From: JAKVAV01 sp964651785
GTDB lineage: Bacteria; Bacteroidota; Bacteroidia; Flavobacteriales_D; Cryomorphaceae
Direction of reading: 5' to 3'
Length of the DNA: 64,000 bases
NCBI GenBank assembly: GCA_964651785.1
Contig: CAZYWJ010000010.1
Span: 13,237 to 77,236, forward strand
Shown: piece after piece, positions 51,747-60,884 of the stretch
Numbering within the stretch: position 1 is the first letter of the stretch
How the letters are laid out: each line of letters starts with the position of its first letter
Program-made: the position numbers and the translations under genes
Notes under the pieces: model-generated
Databases searched by the model: none
Told to the model about the DNA's origin: nothing
What the model saw: only the letters and a program-made list of their open reading frames with translations

Positions 51747-54245
51747 TTATTCTTTATAAGCTAACAATCTCAGCGCATTAAAGACTACAACCAAGGTTGA
51801 ACCTTCATGAATAAGCACTGCAATACCGATATTTGCAAATCCGAAAATTGTGGCAGGTATTAATAGAGCAACTATTCCCAGACTCACCCACAGGTTTTGC
51901 TTGATAATGCCTTTTGACTTCCTGCTTAAACCGATAGCGAAGGGCAGTGTTTCCAGCTTATCGGCCATCAGGGCAATGTCAGCTGTTTCCAGAGCCACAT
52001 CACTTCCTGCCGCTCCCATGGCTATGCCCACCGTACTGTTGGCCATGGCCGGGGCATCATTCACGCCATCGCCTACCATGGCTACTTTGTCTTCTTTTTG
52101 TCTAAGCTCTTTAATGGCTTCTACTTTTTCTTCTGGTAGCAAACTGCCCCAGGCATCTGTAAGGCCTATTTCTTTAGCTACCGCATCGGCCACTTTCTGG
52201 TTGTCACCGGTGAGCATGATCATGCGTTTGATACCGATCTTTTTCAATTGCTCTAAGGTATTTTTTGCTTCTTCTCTTGGCGTATCCATCAGGGCGATGA
52301 TGCCTATGTAATCGTCATTCTGCCGGATGAGCATGGTAGTATTGCCATCAGACTCTAAGGATTTTACTTTTTCTTCTATTTCCTCTGGTGGCTTCTTATC
52401 ATCCAGCGACTCAAACAGGTCCAGGTTGCCAATGTAGACTTTGTCACTTCCCAATGTGGCCTTGATCCCTTTCCCAAGCACTGCCTCAAGGTCTTTCGCC
52501 TCAGGTATGTCAGCACCCTTCAGTCGTTCTTTCCCGTCACGCACTACGGCCTTTGCAAGTGGGTGATCACTAAGACCCTCTACCGCAACTGCTATCCTCA
52601 GTAGTTCCTCTTCATTCACATCACCCAGGGCTACCACTTCGGTTAACTTAGGCTTCCCTTCTGTTAGGGTGCCGGTCTTATCAAAAGCCAGGGCAGTAAG
52701 TACGCCTAAGTCTTCCAATGGCCGGCCACCTTTGATAAGCACCCCACTTTTGGCTGCTCGGGCTACTCCACTGAGCACCGCACTCGGAGTGGCAATAGCC
52801 AAAGCACAAGGGCTGGCAGCTACCAGCACGGCCATGGCACGGTAGAAGCTTTCGCTAAAAGTTTCGTCAATAACTAAAAAAGCGAAATGGAGCAATACTA
52901 CCAGTACCAATACAGCAGGCACAAAATATTTCTCAAACTTATCTGTAAGTTGCTGGGTAGGCGATTTCTGGGTCTGGGCTTCATTGACCAGTTTCACCAG
53001 ACGAGAGAGTGTAGAGTCCTTCGCTACTTTTATCACTTTGATTTCCAGTGTATTGTTTCCATTGATTGTACCAGAAAAGGCACGGTTCTCGTCCTTAATG
53101 TCTTTTTCCTGTGACCAGTCTTTATCGGGATCATCCACAGGTTCTTTATCCACTGGTACACTTTCCCCGGTAATAGGTGCTTGATTTACGCTACTCCGAC
53201 CATCCACTACTACACCATCGGCTGAAATTTTGCTATTAGGCTTCACTACGATGATGTCTCCAATGCTCAGTTCTTCTATACCTACTTCTTCTGTTTTTCC
53301 ATTTCTCTTGAGCAAGCCGGTTTTGGGGGCCAGTTCTGCCAAAGCAGCAATAGATTTACGGGCCTTGTTCATGGTATAATGCTCCAGAGCATGACCCATG
53401 CTGAACAGGAACAGTAACAGGGCACCTTCTGCCCATTCACCCAGAATAGCCGCACCAATTGCTGCAACCAGCATTAGGAAATCTATCTCAAAGCCGCCTT
53501 TGGTAACTGTTTGAATAGCTTCTTTAGCGGTAAAAAAGCCACCAAAGAAATATGCTGCGATGTAGAGCGTCAAGCTTACCCATGAAGGAATAGCTTCAAC
53601 AAAGGACAGCCCAAAACCAGTGCCGAGCAGTGCCCCGCAGATGATGGAAAAGATCAGCTCTGTATTTTTGCCAAAAATACCACCGTGTGAGTGGTCATGA
53701 TCTTCACTTTCCTCATGTGAATGCTCATTCTCCTTTTCTTGGGTTTCCTGTTGTTCAGATTTCTTGGCTTGCTGAAGAAATCGCTCAGCACTTACCTGCG
53801 TATCCGGTATATCAAGACCGTCCTTCCTTAACGATTTCAGTATCTCCGCTTCATCTATTTTGGTGGTATCAAATTCCAAACGCACCATGCCGGAACCCGA
53901 GACAGCCGCTTCCAGAATGCCCGCTTTGCTTCTAATGTTTCGCTCTATGTTACGGGCATGGCGGGTATGCCGTATCCCCTCTACTTCTATGAGTTTATGC
54001 CCAAATATTTTGGTGATCTCTGCCCCGGTTTGCTCCGCTAGTTTTTGGATTCGGTCAATTGATATTACCTCAGGATCATAATGGAAGCAGAGTTGTGGCA
54101 CACCATTGTCGGTTTCATCTGCTACATGTACTTTTTCAAGACCGTCCTTGTCCTGAAGCTTTTGGATTAGTTTATTAACACATTGATCTTTTTCATCCGG
54201 TACTTCGGGCAGGATGAGTGGTATTTTTATTTGTAGTTTTTTCAT
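51747..54245 (-). CDS. P1B-type metal ATPase with SPC motif
   Basis: An 832-residue heavy-metal P-type ATPase. Two degenerate HMA-like regions lie in the first ~150 residues, then a His-rich linker (HSHEESEDHDHSHGG), and the membrane motif ASPCALAIATP. SPC is characteristic of P1B-4 pumps (Co, Zn, Fe or Cd), unlike the CPC/CPH pumps in this window. Catalytic signatures DKTGTLTEG and GDGVNDAPAMANS are intact. It probably exports a divalent metal together with the CzcB/CzcA pump encoded upstream. Confidence 0.9.
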   Translation of the reverse strand: MKKLQIKIPLILPEVPDEKDQCVNKLIQKLQDKDGLEKVHVADETDNGVPQLCFHYDPEVISIDRIQKLAEQTGAEITKIFGHKLIEVEGIRHTRHARNIERNIRSKAGILEAAVSGSGMVRLEFDTTKIDEAEILKSLRKDGLDIPDTQVSAERFLQQAKKSEQQETQEKENEHSHEESEDHDHSHGGIFGKNTELIFSIICGALLGTGFGLSFVEAIPSWVSLTLYIAAYFFGGFFTAKEAIQTVTKGGFEIDFLMLVAAIGAAILGEWAEGALLLFLFSMGHALEHYTMNKARKSIAALAELAPKTGLLKRNGKTEEVGIEELSIGDIIVVKPNSKISADGVVVDGRSSVNQAPITGESVPVDKEPVDDPDKDWSQEKDIKDENRAFSGTINGNNTLEIKVIKVAKDSTLSRLVKLVNEAQTQKSPTQQLTDKFEKYFVPAVLVLVVLLHFAFLVIDETFSESFYRAMAVLVAASPCALAIATPSAVLSGVARAAKSGVLIKGGRPLEDLGVLTALAFDKTGTLTEGKPKLTEVVALGDVNEEELLRIAVAVEGLSDHPLAKAVVRDGKERLKGADIPEAKDLEAVLGKGIKATLGSDKVYIGNLDLFESLDDKKPPEEIEEKVKSLESDGNTTMLIRQNDDYIGIIALMDTPREEAKNTLEQLKKIGIKRMIMLTGDNQKVADAVAKEIGLTDAWGSLLPEEKVEAIKELRQKEDKVAMVGDGVNDAPAMANSTVGIAMGAAGSDVALETADIALMADKLETLPFAIGLSRKSKGIIKQNLWVSLGIVALLIPATIFGFANIGIAVLIHEGSTLVVVFNALRLLAYKE

Positions 54246-54319
54246 TGAGTTTAGCTTGATAATGCATATTGTCTTTCAGTCCGTTTACTGAGTAATCACG
54301 TTATCAGTAGGTTTGACAT

Positions 54320-55591
54320 TTAATGCTCATGGGATGTTTCTCCTTTTTTCATCTCCGAAATGAGATAGTAGGCATTGTTCCAAGCTACCTTTGTACCCTT
54401 GGGCAGCGGTTCCAGCAGATTGATTTCTATCCACCCTTCATCGGAGTTACCTGTCCGTATTTCCACCGGCTTAAAGGCCCATTCGGTTTCGCCATCTTCA
54501 TTGTGCTGTTCTGCGATAAAAATGTAAGGCTTGCCATCTTCTTCAATTACAGCCCCTTCGGGCAATGCGGTAATCGCATCATTAGAGGTATGTATTTTCC
54601 CATTGATGTACATGCCCGGAATCAGGAAATCCTTCTTTTGGTCTATCTCGGCATGAACATGCACTGCTTTAGGGTTTTCCTCAAACTGCTTGCCCACCGA
54701 ATAAATTTTGGCGGTAAGCTGGGTACCCGGAACAGACTCCACGGTGAATGAGATTTTTTGGCCTTCTTTTACCTTATGCACGTCTTTTTCAAAAACCATT
54801 AAATCTGCGTGGATGTGCTTGGTATTTACAATTTGGAACATACCCGTTTGGGGCTGGATATACTGCCCGATTTGTACCAGCACTTTTTCAATATAGCCGT
54901 CAATGGGGCTCACCACCGGGATGTTGTCATAAATTTCCCCCTTGCGGATTTTATCTACATTGAGGTTCAGTTGTTTCAATTGTGATTCATAGCCCTTCAC
55001 TTCACCTTTCAGAGATAGGTATTCGGCTTTGGTTTCCTGAAAGGTTTTTCCAGAACCAACTTCTTCCTCATAAAGCTTCTTCTGTCTATTAAATTCCTGC
55101 TCAAGGTATTCACTGCTGTTGTAGGCACGTAAATACTCGGTCTGCACTTTAGAAAGATCAGGATGGCTGAGATAAGCCAACACCTGCCCCTTGCTCACTT
55201 TGTCTCCCTCTATCACCTTTATGGCTGTAATGTTTCCACCTAAAATGGCCGTCACCGTAGCCTCGTGCTGTGGTGGTACCTCCAGCTGACCATTGGCGTA
55301 CACAACCCCCGATAATGGCCGTGTGGGCAGGGTGTCCACTTTCACGCCAAGGCTCTGAAACTTGAGGTTGGAAAGATGCACTTCGCCCATGCCTTCTTCG
55401 CCTCCATGCTCTTCATGGCCTTCTTCACCGTGGCCCTCATGGCCGCCTTCCTCATCATTGTGGCCATCGTGTAATTCTTGTTGTTCACCCTCCTTGTGAT
55501 CGTGGCCTTCTTCCGAAGCATTGTTTCCACAAGCCCCTATAAATATGGCCAGTAGAGCCAGCGCGAAAAAATTTATGATTTGCTTTTTCAT
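54320..55591 (-). CDS. czcB: CzcB-like periplasmic adaptor lipoprotein
   Basis: A 423-residue membrane-fusion protein. The signal peptide ends in IFIGAC, a lipobox, and the mature N-terminus is extremely His/Glu/Gly-rich (residues about 25-70), probably a metal-buffering segment. Barrel-sandwich, long coiled coil and beta-barrel domains follow (VYANGQLEVPPQHEATVTAI; VSPIDGYIEKVLVQIGQYIQ). ATG 55591 is chosen for the signal peptide. It partners the CzcA-TolC fusion 28 bases upstream. Confidence 0.9.
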   Translation of the reverse strand: MKKQIINFFALALLAIFIGACGNNASEEGHDHKEGEQQELHDGHNDEEGGHEGHGEEGHEEHGGEEGMGEVHLSNLKFQSLGVKVDTLPTRPLSGVVYANGQLEVPPQHEATVTAILGGNITAIKVIEGDKVSKGQVLAYLSHPDLSKVQTEYLRAYNSSEYLEQEFNRQKKLYEEEVGSGKTFQETKAEYLSLKGEVKGYESQLKQLNLNVDKIRKGEIYDNIPVVSPIDGYIEKVLVQIGQYIQPQTGMFQIVNTKHIHADLMVFEKDVHKVKEGQKISFTVESVPGTQLTAKIYSVGKQFEENPKAVHVHAEIDQKKDFLIPGMYINGKIHTSNDAITALPEGAVIEEDGKPYIFIAEQHNEDGETEWAFKPVEIRTGNSDEGWIEINLLEPLPKGTKVAWNNAYYLISEMKKGETSHEH

Positions 55592-55619
55592 GTCGTTTAT
55601 ATTTAATCCGTTTCCAGTT

Positions 55620-58600
55620 TTAGTTTGTTGTTTGTAAATAGTATTCAAGTTCATAGCGGCTATCGAGATAATTACCTAAGGCATCCCAGGAGCTTATTTC
55701 TATGCGTATAGCATCCCTTATGTTCTGCAGGAATGTGACATAGTCTATCGCCCCTTCGCGATAGGCTGTAATGGAACCAGTCCTTTGTTCCTTTGCCAAT
55801 GGCAGGGCCTGCTCACGGTAATAGGTCCATGAATTGCGCCACTTCAGGTATTCTTCGCGCATAGACAGGTATCTGGCATTAAGCTCAAACTGATTTTGTC
55901 TGAAATTCTCGTTGGCGATTTCCCGTTGAATTTTCGCCTCTTGGGTACGGCCAAGTTCAGGGGCAAAGAATAAGGGTATTTGAATACCAATCTGATAGGT
56001 ATAAAAACCAGTTTGCCCATCTACTTTTTGTTGACCGTACTGGCCTTGAAGTTGGGGAAGGAACTGAGCTCTTCTTTCCTTTATTTGTGCTTCTGCCACT
56101 TCTATTTGTTGTTTATAAACATTGAGCAGGGGGTGTGTGCTTAATGAATCCGTATTAATGTTGAGCATCTCGGTCAACTGGTCGGTGGGTACGTCTGGCA
56201 CCGTATAGAGCGTATCGCTTACTAACCATAAGTTGAGCCGCTGCAAGGCACTCAGATAATTGCGGTATGCCTGTTCCTTTTGAATGCGCACCTCATTGGC
56301 TTGGTTTTTAGTGGCCAAATACGCCAGTTTCGAAGTTTCTTCCACTTCCAACCTTATATCTGCCGCCCTTTCAATATCAGTAAAGAGCGAATCAAGACGG
56401 TTAAAAACCTGATACGTGTTTTTGGCAGTATATAACTGGCCCCAGGCCAATTTCACTTCCCTTTTAATTTCTGCCAGCGAAAGGTTAAGGGCCGTTTCAG
56501 CAAGAGCTACTTTCTCTTTTTGTAAACGAAGACGCGGGGCGATGCCAAAAATGTCAATATTCTGCTGCTGAACGCCAATTTGGGTATAAACCCCATTGGA
56601 ATTGCTAGTGGCCTCCTCGGCCCCGGTGAAGATTTGCGTATTCCCAAAATCCCAGGCAGTTTTCTTTAAGGCTTCTTCACTTTCTATTTGCAGTTTTTTT
56701 GCCTTTATCTGGGGAAAATATTCAATGGCTCTGTTTTGTGCCTGCTCAAGACTGATGGTTTGCAATGTATCAGGGTTTATTCCTTGCGCGCCTGCCGTTT
56801 GGGAAAAACCGAGGAAACCACCTACTCCTAACATGAGCACGATGGTGCTCATGGACATTCCGCGACTACGGTTTTCCAAATTCTTTTCCTTTCTTTTTTC
56901 TACAAAAGTGTACAGCACCGGCAGCACTACGAGCGTAAGCAGCGTGGCAGTAAGCATACCGCCAATTACCACCGTGGCCAATGGGCGCTGTACTTCAGCA
57001 CCGGCCGAAGCCGAAAACGCCATAGGCAGGAAGCCAAAAATATCAGTAGTAGCCGTAAGCATTATCGGGCGTATCCGCTCTTTGGTGCCCGTAAGGATTC
57101 GGTCCTTTATACTTGTTACCCCTTCTTCTTTCAGGGAATTGAAACGATTGATCAGCACCAAGCCATTGAGTACTGCAACTCCAAAGAGCACGATGAATCC
57201 AACCCCGGCTGAAATGCTAAAGGGCATATCTCTCATCCAAAGTGCGAAAACACCTCCAATTGCCGCCAATGGAATGGCCATATAAATCATAATGGATTGG
57301 GAAACCGAGCCCAAGGCAAAATAGAGGAGAATAAAAATGAGAAACAGTGCAATGGGCACTACAATCGTCAGCCTTTTTTTAGCACTCTGTAGGTTTTCAA
57401 ATTCTCCACCGTAGGAAATGTAATAACCCGAAGGCAGATTTAGCTGCTCATCCAGCTTGGCCTGTATGTCGTTTACTACAGATTCCACATCGCGCCCCCG
57501 AACATTTACGCCTACGTAAGTTCTTCTATAGGTATTGTCGCGGCTTATCTGCATAGGGCCGGGCTGATAACTTATATCTGCTACTTCCTTAATGGGAATT
57601 TGGGTCCCGTCCTGGAGGTCAATGTAAAGATTACGGAGGTCGTCTATACTTTGTCGGTGGGCTTCATCAAAACGGATGACCATATCAAAGCGTTTTTCAC
57701 CTTCAAAAATTACTCCTGCTGTGCCTCCTGCGAAAGCAGAACTTATGTATTCGTTTACTTTTTCAATATCCAGGCCGTACTGTGCCATTTTTTTGCGGTT
57801 ATAGCGCACAGTCATTTGCGGAAGGCCCGATGTCCTTTCGGGGTTTACATCACTCGCACCTTCTACGGTTTCTATAATATCAGCCATTTCCTGAACTTTT
57901 GTAGAAAGGATTTCCAGGTCTTCTCCATAGAGTTTAACAGCAATGTCTTCACGTACTCCCTCCAGCAGTTCGTTAAAACGAAGCTCCACTGGCTGGGTAA
58001 AGACAAGGTTCACTCCAGTCAACTGTTCTTCCAAAAGTTCTTTGATATTATCAATTAACTCTTCCTTGGTTTCGGCCGTAACCCATTTGTCCTTATCTTT
58101 TTCTAAAATCAGGTACATATCCGCAATGTCCATCGGCATAGGGTCTGTAGGGATGTCTGCTACTCCGATTCGGGCTGTAACCGTTTTGATTTCCGGAAAA
58201 TTTTCCAACAAAAGGTTTTCAATTTTATAGGAAACTTCTGTTGCTTCACTCAGTGAACTACCAGGACGGATTAAAGCCTGCATTGCGAGGTCACCTTCAT
58301 CCAGTTGAGGCACGAATTCGCCACCCATCTTCGAAAAAGTAAACCCGGCAATACCCAATAGAATAACGGCCACAACAATCACAGCAACTTTAAAGCGCAT
58401 TGCACTTTTAAGCAATGGCAGGTAGGCACGATGAATGCCTCCAATGATTTTATCGCTGATTTTCTCCAACCATCGCTCAAACCGGCCAAACCAATTTTTC
58501 TTGTTTTCAACAGGCTTCATAAAAAGCGCAGACATCATAGGGACGTATGTGAGGCACAAAACAATAGCCCCAATCATGGCAAATCCAAAGGTGTAGGCCA

Positions 58601-60032
58601 TAGGCTGAAACATTTTACCCTCTACACCCGTGAGGAATAGAATAGGGGCAAACACAATGAGTATAATGACCTGACCGAAAAAGGCAGAGCCCATCATGGT
58701 GCTTCCTGCTTCGTAGGCCAACTCATCCATCACCCCTTGGTTAAACTTAATCTTTCCTGAGCGTATGCGCTTCTGAATTTCATAAACGGTTCCTTCAATG
58801 ATTATCACTGCACCATCAATGATGATCCCAAAGTCGATGGCACCCAGGCTCATCAGGTTGGCCCACACATTAAACTGCTTCATCAAAATGAAGGCGAACA
58901 ATAGGGAAAGTGGGATAGTCGTGGCTGTAATAAGCCCCCCGCGTAAACTTCCCAGTAAAATTACCAAAGCAAAAATGACAATTAATGCCCCTTCAATCAG
59001 GTTGGTTTTAACTGTATCAGTAGTTCGTGCAATAAGCGCGCTACGGTCAATAAAAGACCCGATTGTCAGTCCTTCAGGAAGTGATTTTTCCACTTCCTTC
59101 ATGCGCTCTTTTACATTTTGAATCACCGCATTTGGGTTCGCTCCTTTGAGCATCATAATCATACCGCCAACTGCTTCTTTTCCATCCTGTGTGAAAGCTC
59201 CGTAACGTACCTGATGACCAAAATGGACTTTTTCAGCCACATCATTAATGGTGATAGGAATGCCATTGTTATTGCGAATGACAGTGTTACGTATGTCATC
59301 CAGGGAGCGTACCAGACCTTCGCCACGTATAAAATTGGACATTCGGTTTTTTTCGATATACGCCCCTCCAGTATTCACATTGTTCCGTGCAAGCGCTTCA
59401 TATACCTCAGAAATGCCCACGTCCATTGCATTGAGCTTTTCGGGGTTAATAGAAACTTCGTACTGTTTGATGTAGCCGCCAAATGAATTTACCTCCACTA
59501 CACCTTCCAGTAAGGTCAGTTGCCGTTTTACAATCCACTCCTGAATGGTGCGAAGTTCCATTGGACTATACACAGAATCATAGCCTGGCTTCGGTTGAAT
59601 GGTGTACTCGTAGATCTGGCCAAGACCTGTGGAAATAGGTCCCATTGTTGGGGCTCCAAATTTTTCGGGGATGGTTTCCTGCAATTCGTTTAGCTTTTCC
59701 TGAACCAGTTGACGTGGCAGGTAGGTGCCCATATCGTCTTCGAATACGATGGTTACCACTGAAAGGCCAAACCTTGAAATAGACCGTATTTCATCAACTC
59801 CCGGCAGGTTTCCCATTGCGAGTTCTACCGGGTATGTCACAAATTGCTCTATATCTTCGGTGGCCAGGTTTTCGGATACTGTGATTACCTGCACCTGGTT
59901 ATTTGTAATGTCTGGAACAGAGCCCAGATTTACCGTGTACATGGAGTGGAGTCCTACCCCAATAATGGCAAGCGTAAGCAGGCCCACGATAGACTTGTTC
60001 TTTATTGAGAACGAGATGATTCTATTGATCAT
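55620..60032 (-). CDS. czcA: CzcA-type RND pump fused to a TolC-like outer-membrane factor
   Basis: A 1470-residue fusion. Residues 1-1050 are a heavy-metal RND transporter with the helix-4 relay region (GAIDFGIIIDGAVIIIEGTV) and FGVAVLNGLVLINRFNSL near the end of the pump. Residues about 1062-1085 form a signal-peptide-like hydrophobic segment (STIVLMLGVGGFLGFSQTAG) ending in AQG. The rest is an outer-membrane efflux (TolC-like) domain (LEQAQNRAIEYFPQIKAKKL). The single chain would therefore carry both pump and channel, possibly cleaved at the retained signal. Zinc, cadmium or cobalt efflux is likely. Confidence 0.9.
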   Translation of the reverse strand: MINRIISFSIKNKSIVGLLTLAIIGVGLHSMYTVNLGSVPDITNNQVQVITVSENLATEDIEQFVTYPVELAMGNLPGVDEIRSISRFGLSVVTIVFEDDMGTYLPRQLVQEKLNELQETIPEKFGAPTMGPISTGLGQIYEYTIQPKPGYDSVYSPMELRTIQEWIVKRQLTLLEGVVEVNSFGGYIKQYEVSINPEKLNAMDVGISEVYEALARNNVNTGGAYIEKNRMSNFIRGEGLVRSLDDIRNTVIRNNNGIPITINDVAEKVHFGHQVRYGAFTQDGKEAVGGMIMMLKGANPNAVIQNVKERMKEVEKSLPEGLTIGSFIDRSALIARTTDTVKTNLIEGALIVIFALVILLGSLRGGLITATTIPLSLLFAFILMKQFNVWANLMSLGAIDFGIIIDGAVIIIEGTVYEIQKRIRSGKIKFNQGVMDELAYEAGSTMMGSAFFGQVIILIVFAPILFLTGVEGKMFQPMAYTFGFAMIGAIVLCLTYVPMMSALFMKPVENKKNWFGRFERWLEKISDKIIGGIHRAYLPLLKSAMRFKVAVIVVAVILLGIAGFTFSKMGGEFVPQLDEGDLAMQALIRPGSSLSEATEVSYKIENLLLENFPEIKTVTARIGVADIPTDPMPMDIADMYLILEKDKDKWVTAETKEELIDNIKELLEEQLTGVNLVFTQPVELRFNELLEGVREDIAVKLYGEDLEILSTKVQEMADIIETVEGASDVNPERTSGLPQMTVRYNRKKMAQYGLDIEKVNEYISSAFAGGTAGVIFEGEKRFDMVIRFDEAHRQSIDDLRNLYIDLQDGTQIPIKEVADISYQPGPMQISRDNTYRRTYVGVNVRGRDVESVVNDIQAKLDEQLNLPSGYYISYGGEFENLQSAKKRLTIVVPIALFLIFILLYFALGSVSQSIMIYMAIPLAAIGGVFALWMRDMPFSISAGVGFIVLFGVAVLNGLVLINRFNSLKEEGVTSIKDRILTGTKERIRPIMLTATTDIFGFLPMAFSASAGAEVQRPLATVVIGGMLTATLLTLVVLPVLYTFVEKRKEKNLENRSRGMSMSTIVLMLGVGGFLGFSQTAGAQGINPDTLQTISLEQAQNRAIEYFPQIKAKKLQIESEEALKKTAWDFGNTQIFTGAEEATSNSNGVYTQIGVQQQNIDIFGIAPRLRLQKEKVALAETALNLSLAEIKREVKLAWGQLYTAKNTYQVFNRLDSLFTDIERAADIRLEVEETSKLAYLATKNQANEVRIQKEQAYRNYLSALQRLNLWLVSDTLYTVPDVPTDQLTEMLNINTDSLSTHPLLNVYKQQIEVAEAQIKERRAQFLPQLQGQYGQQKVDGQTGFYTYQIGIQIPLFFAPELGRTQEAKIQREIANENFRQNQFELNARYLSMREEYLKWRNSWTYYREQALPLAKEQRTGSITAYREGAIDYVTFLQNIRDAIRIEISSWDALGNYLDSRYELEYYLQTTN

Positions 60033-60092
60033 GTATAGAATGTTTTAGTATCGATAAAAATGATATAGTTTCAACTTTAGTGAAAGTCGAAA

Positions 60093-60108
60093 AGGACAGA
60101 GTTGTCCT
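60093..60108 (-). terminator. Short hairpin upstream of czcA
   Basis: AGGACA (60093-60098) pairs with TGTCCT (60103-60108) around GAGT, and the minus strand continues with TTTTC. It lies between DUF6660 and czcA. A terminator for DUF6660 or a regulatory hairpin of czcA are both possible. Flanking TTTAGTATC (60044-60052) and GATACTAAA (60119-60127) form a longer inverted repeat. Confidence 0.4.
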
Positions 60109-60122
60109 GAGAAATACTGATA

Positions 60123-60428
60123 CTAAACTTGTGGTGGTTGAAGGATAGAGTCTAGATAGCCTTTAGTAAAAAAGGCACGATACAATGTGATTTCACCCTT
60201 ATAGTGAATGGATATCAGGTGTGGGTAAGACACATGATTTACCACAAAATGAGAATGGCAGCAATGACATACGCAGAAAGGTGAGCAAGGATTTTCAGTG
60301 TCGCTATGATCGTGATCTGCTTCTGTATTGTATGAAATTTCCATATTGTCAGTTACTGGCACATCTGCGCATGGCGCAATGGAAAGCCCTAGAATGAAAA
60401 GAGACAATATGAGTGATATGAATTTCAC
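60123..60428 (-). CDS. DUF6660 family protein
   Basis: A 101-residue secreted protein with a signal peptide (MKFISLILSLFILGLSIAPC). The mature region has a His/Asp stretch (EADHDHSDTENPC) followed by CSPFCVCHCCHSHFVVN, a Cys/His-rich probable metal site. This is the DUF6660 pattern seen beside Bacteroidota metal-efflux operons. It lies between fur-like and czcA genes, and a candidate Fur/Zur box sits in its promoter. Confidence 0.8.
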   Translation of the reverse strand: MKFISLILSLFILGLSIAPCADVPVTDNMEISYNTEADHDHSDTENPCSPFCVCHCCHSHFVVNHVSYPHLISIHYKGEITLYRAFFTKGYLDSILQPPQV

Positions 60429-60452
60429 AATGCAATAATAACGAAAAAAAAA

Positions 60453-60467
60453 TGCAACCTGTTTGCA
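60453..60467 (-). promoter_or_regulatory. Candidate Fur/Zur-type operator
   Basis: TGCAACCTGTTTGCA (60453-60467) is an inverted repeat of TGCAA arms around 5 bases. It lies 25 bases upstream of the DUF6660 start and just after the Fur-family gene. A TGCAA half-site recurs at 60431-60435. This resembles AT-rich Fur-family boxes; the regulator is inferred from proximity. Confidence 0.45.
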
Positions 60468-60471
60468 AAGT

Positions 60472-60873
60472 TTAAGAGCAGTTGGCGCAAGCCCCTTTAT
60501 ATACCATACTTGCGCTCGAAGCTCTAAATCCAGCAGGAATTTTTGTTTGTGGTATTTTAGATTGTGTTAGACAATAAGTCTCACCGCAATTTACGCAATG
60601 AAAGTGAACGTGTTGGTCTTGCGGTTCACACTCGCAACCTTCTTCGCAAAGTGCGTACTTGACCGAACCTGTGCCATCATCGATGCTGTGAATTAGCTTT
60701 TTGTCTTCAAAAGTCTTCAGGGTTCGATAAAGGGTTGCTTTATCTGCTCTTTCAAACTTGGCTTCTAAATCACCGAGACTGATCGCTGCTCCACATTCGA
60801 TCAATTGCCTCAACACGAGCAATCTCATGGTAGTGGGTTTGATGTTTCGATTTTCTAATTTTTCTTCGAGCAT
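60472..60873 (-). CDS. Fur-family transcriptional regulator (Zur-like)
   Basis: A 133-residue winged-helix Fur-family regulator. The helix-turn-helix is in SLGDLEAKFERADKATLYRT. The dimer/metal region has HFHCVNCGETYCLTQ and a C-terminal CANC, the CxxC zinc-structural pairs. The short ~130-residue length and cluster position suggest a metal-sensing repressor of the neighbouring efflux genes. It begins 11 bases after the pAgo stop, so it could also be transcribed with the Argonaute operon. Confidence 0.87.
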   Translation of the reverse strand: MLEEKLENRNIKPTTMRLLVLRQLIECGAAISLGDLEAKFERADKATLYRTLKTFEDKKLIHSIDDGTGSVKYALCEEGCECEPQDQHVHFHCVNCGETYCLTQSKIPQTKIPAGFRASSASMVYKGACANCS

Positions 60874-60884
60874 AGTTTGATCAG

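Noticed and set aside
56596..57285. 229-codon plus-strand ORF within czcA
   Set aside because: Antisense shadow of the fusion gene, with no recognisable domain.
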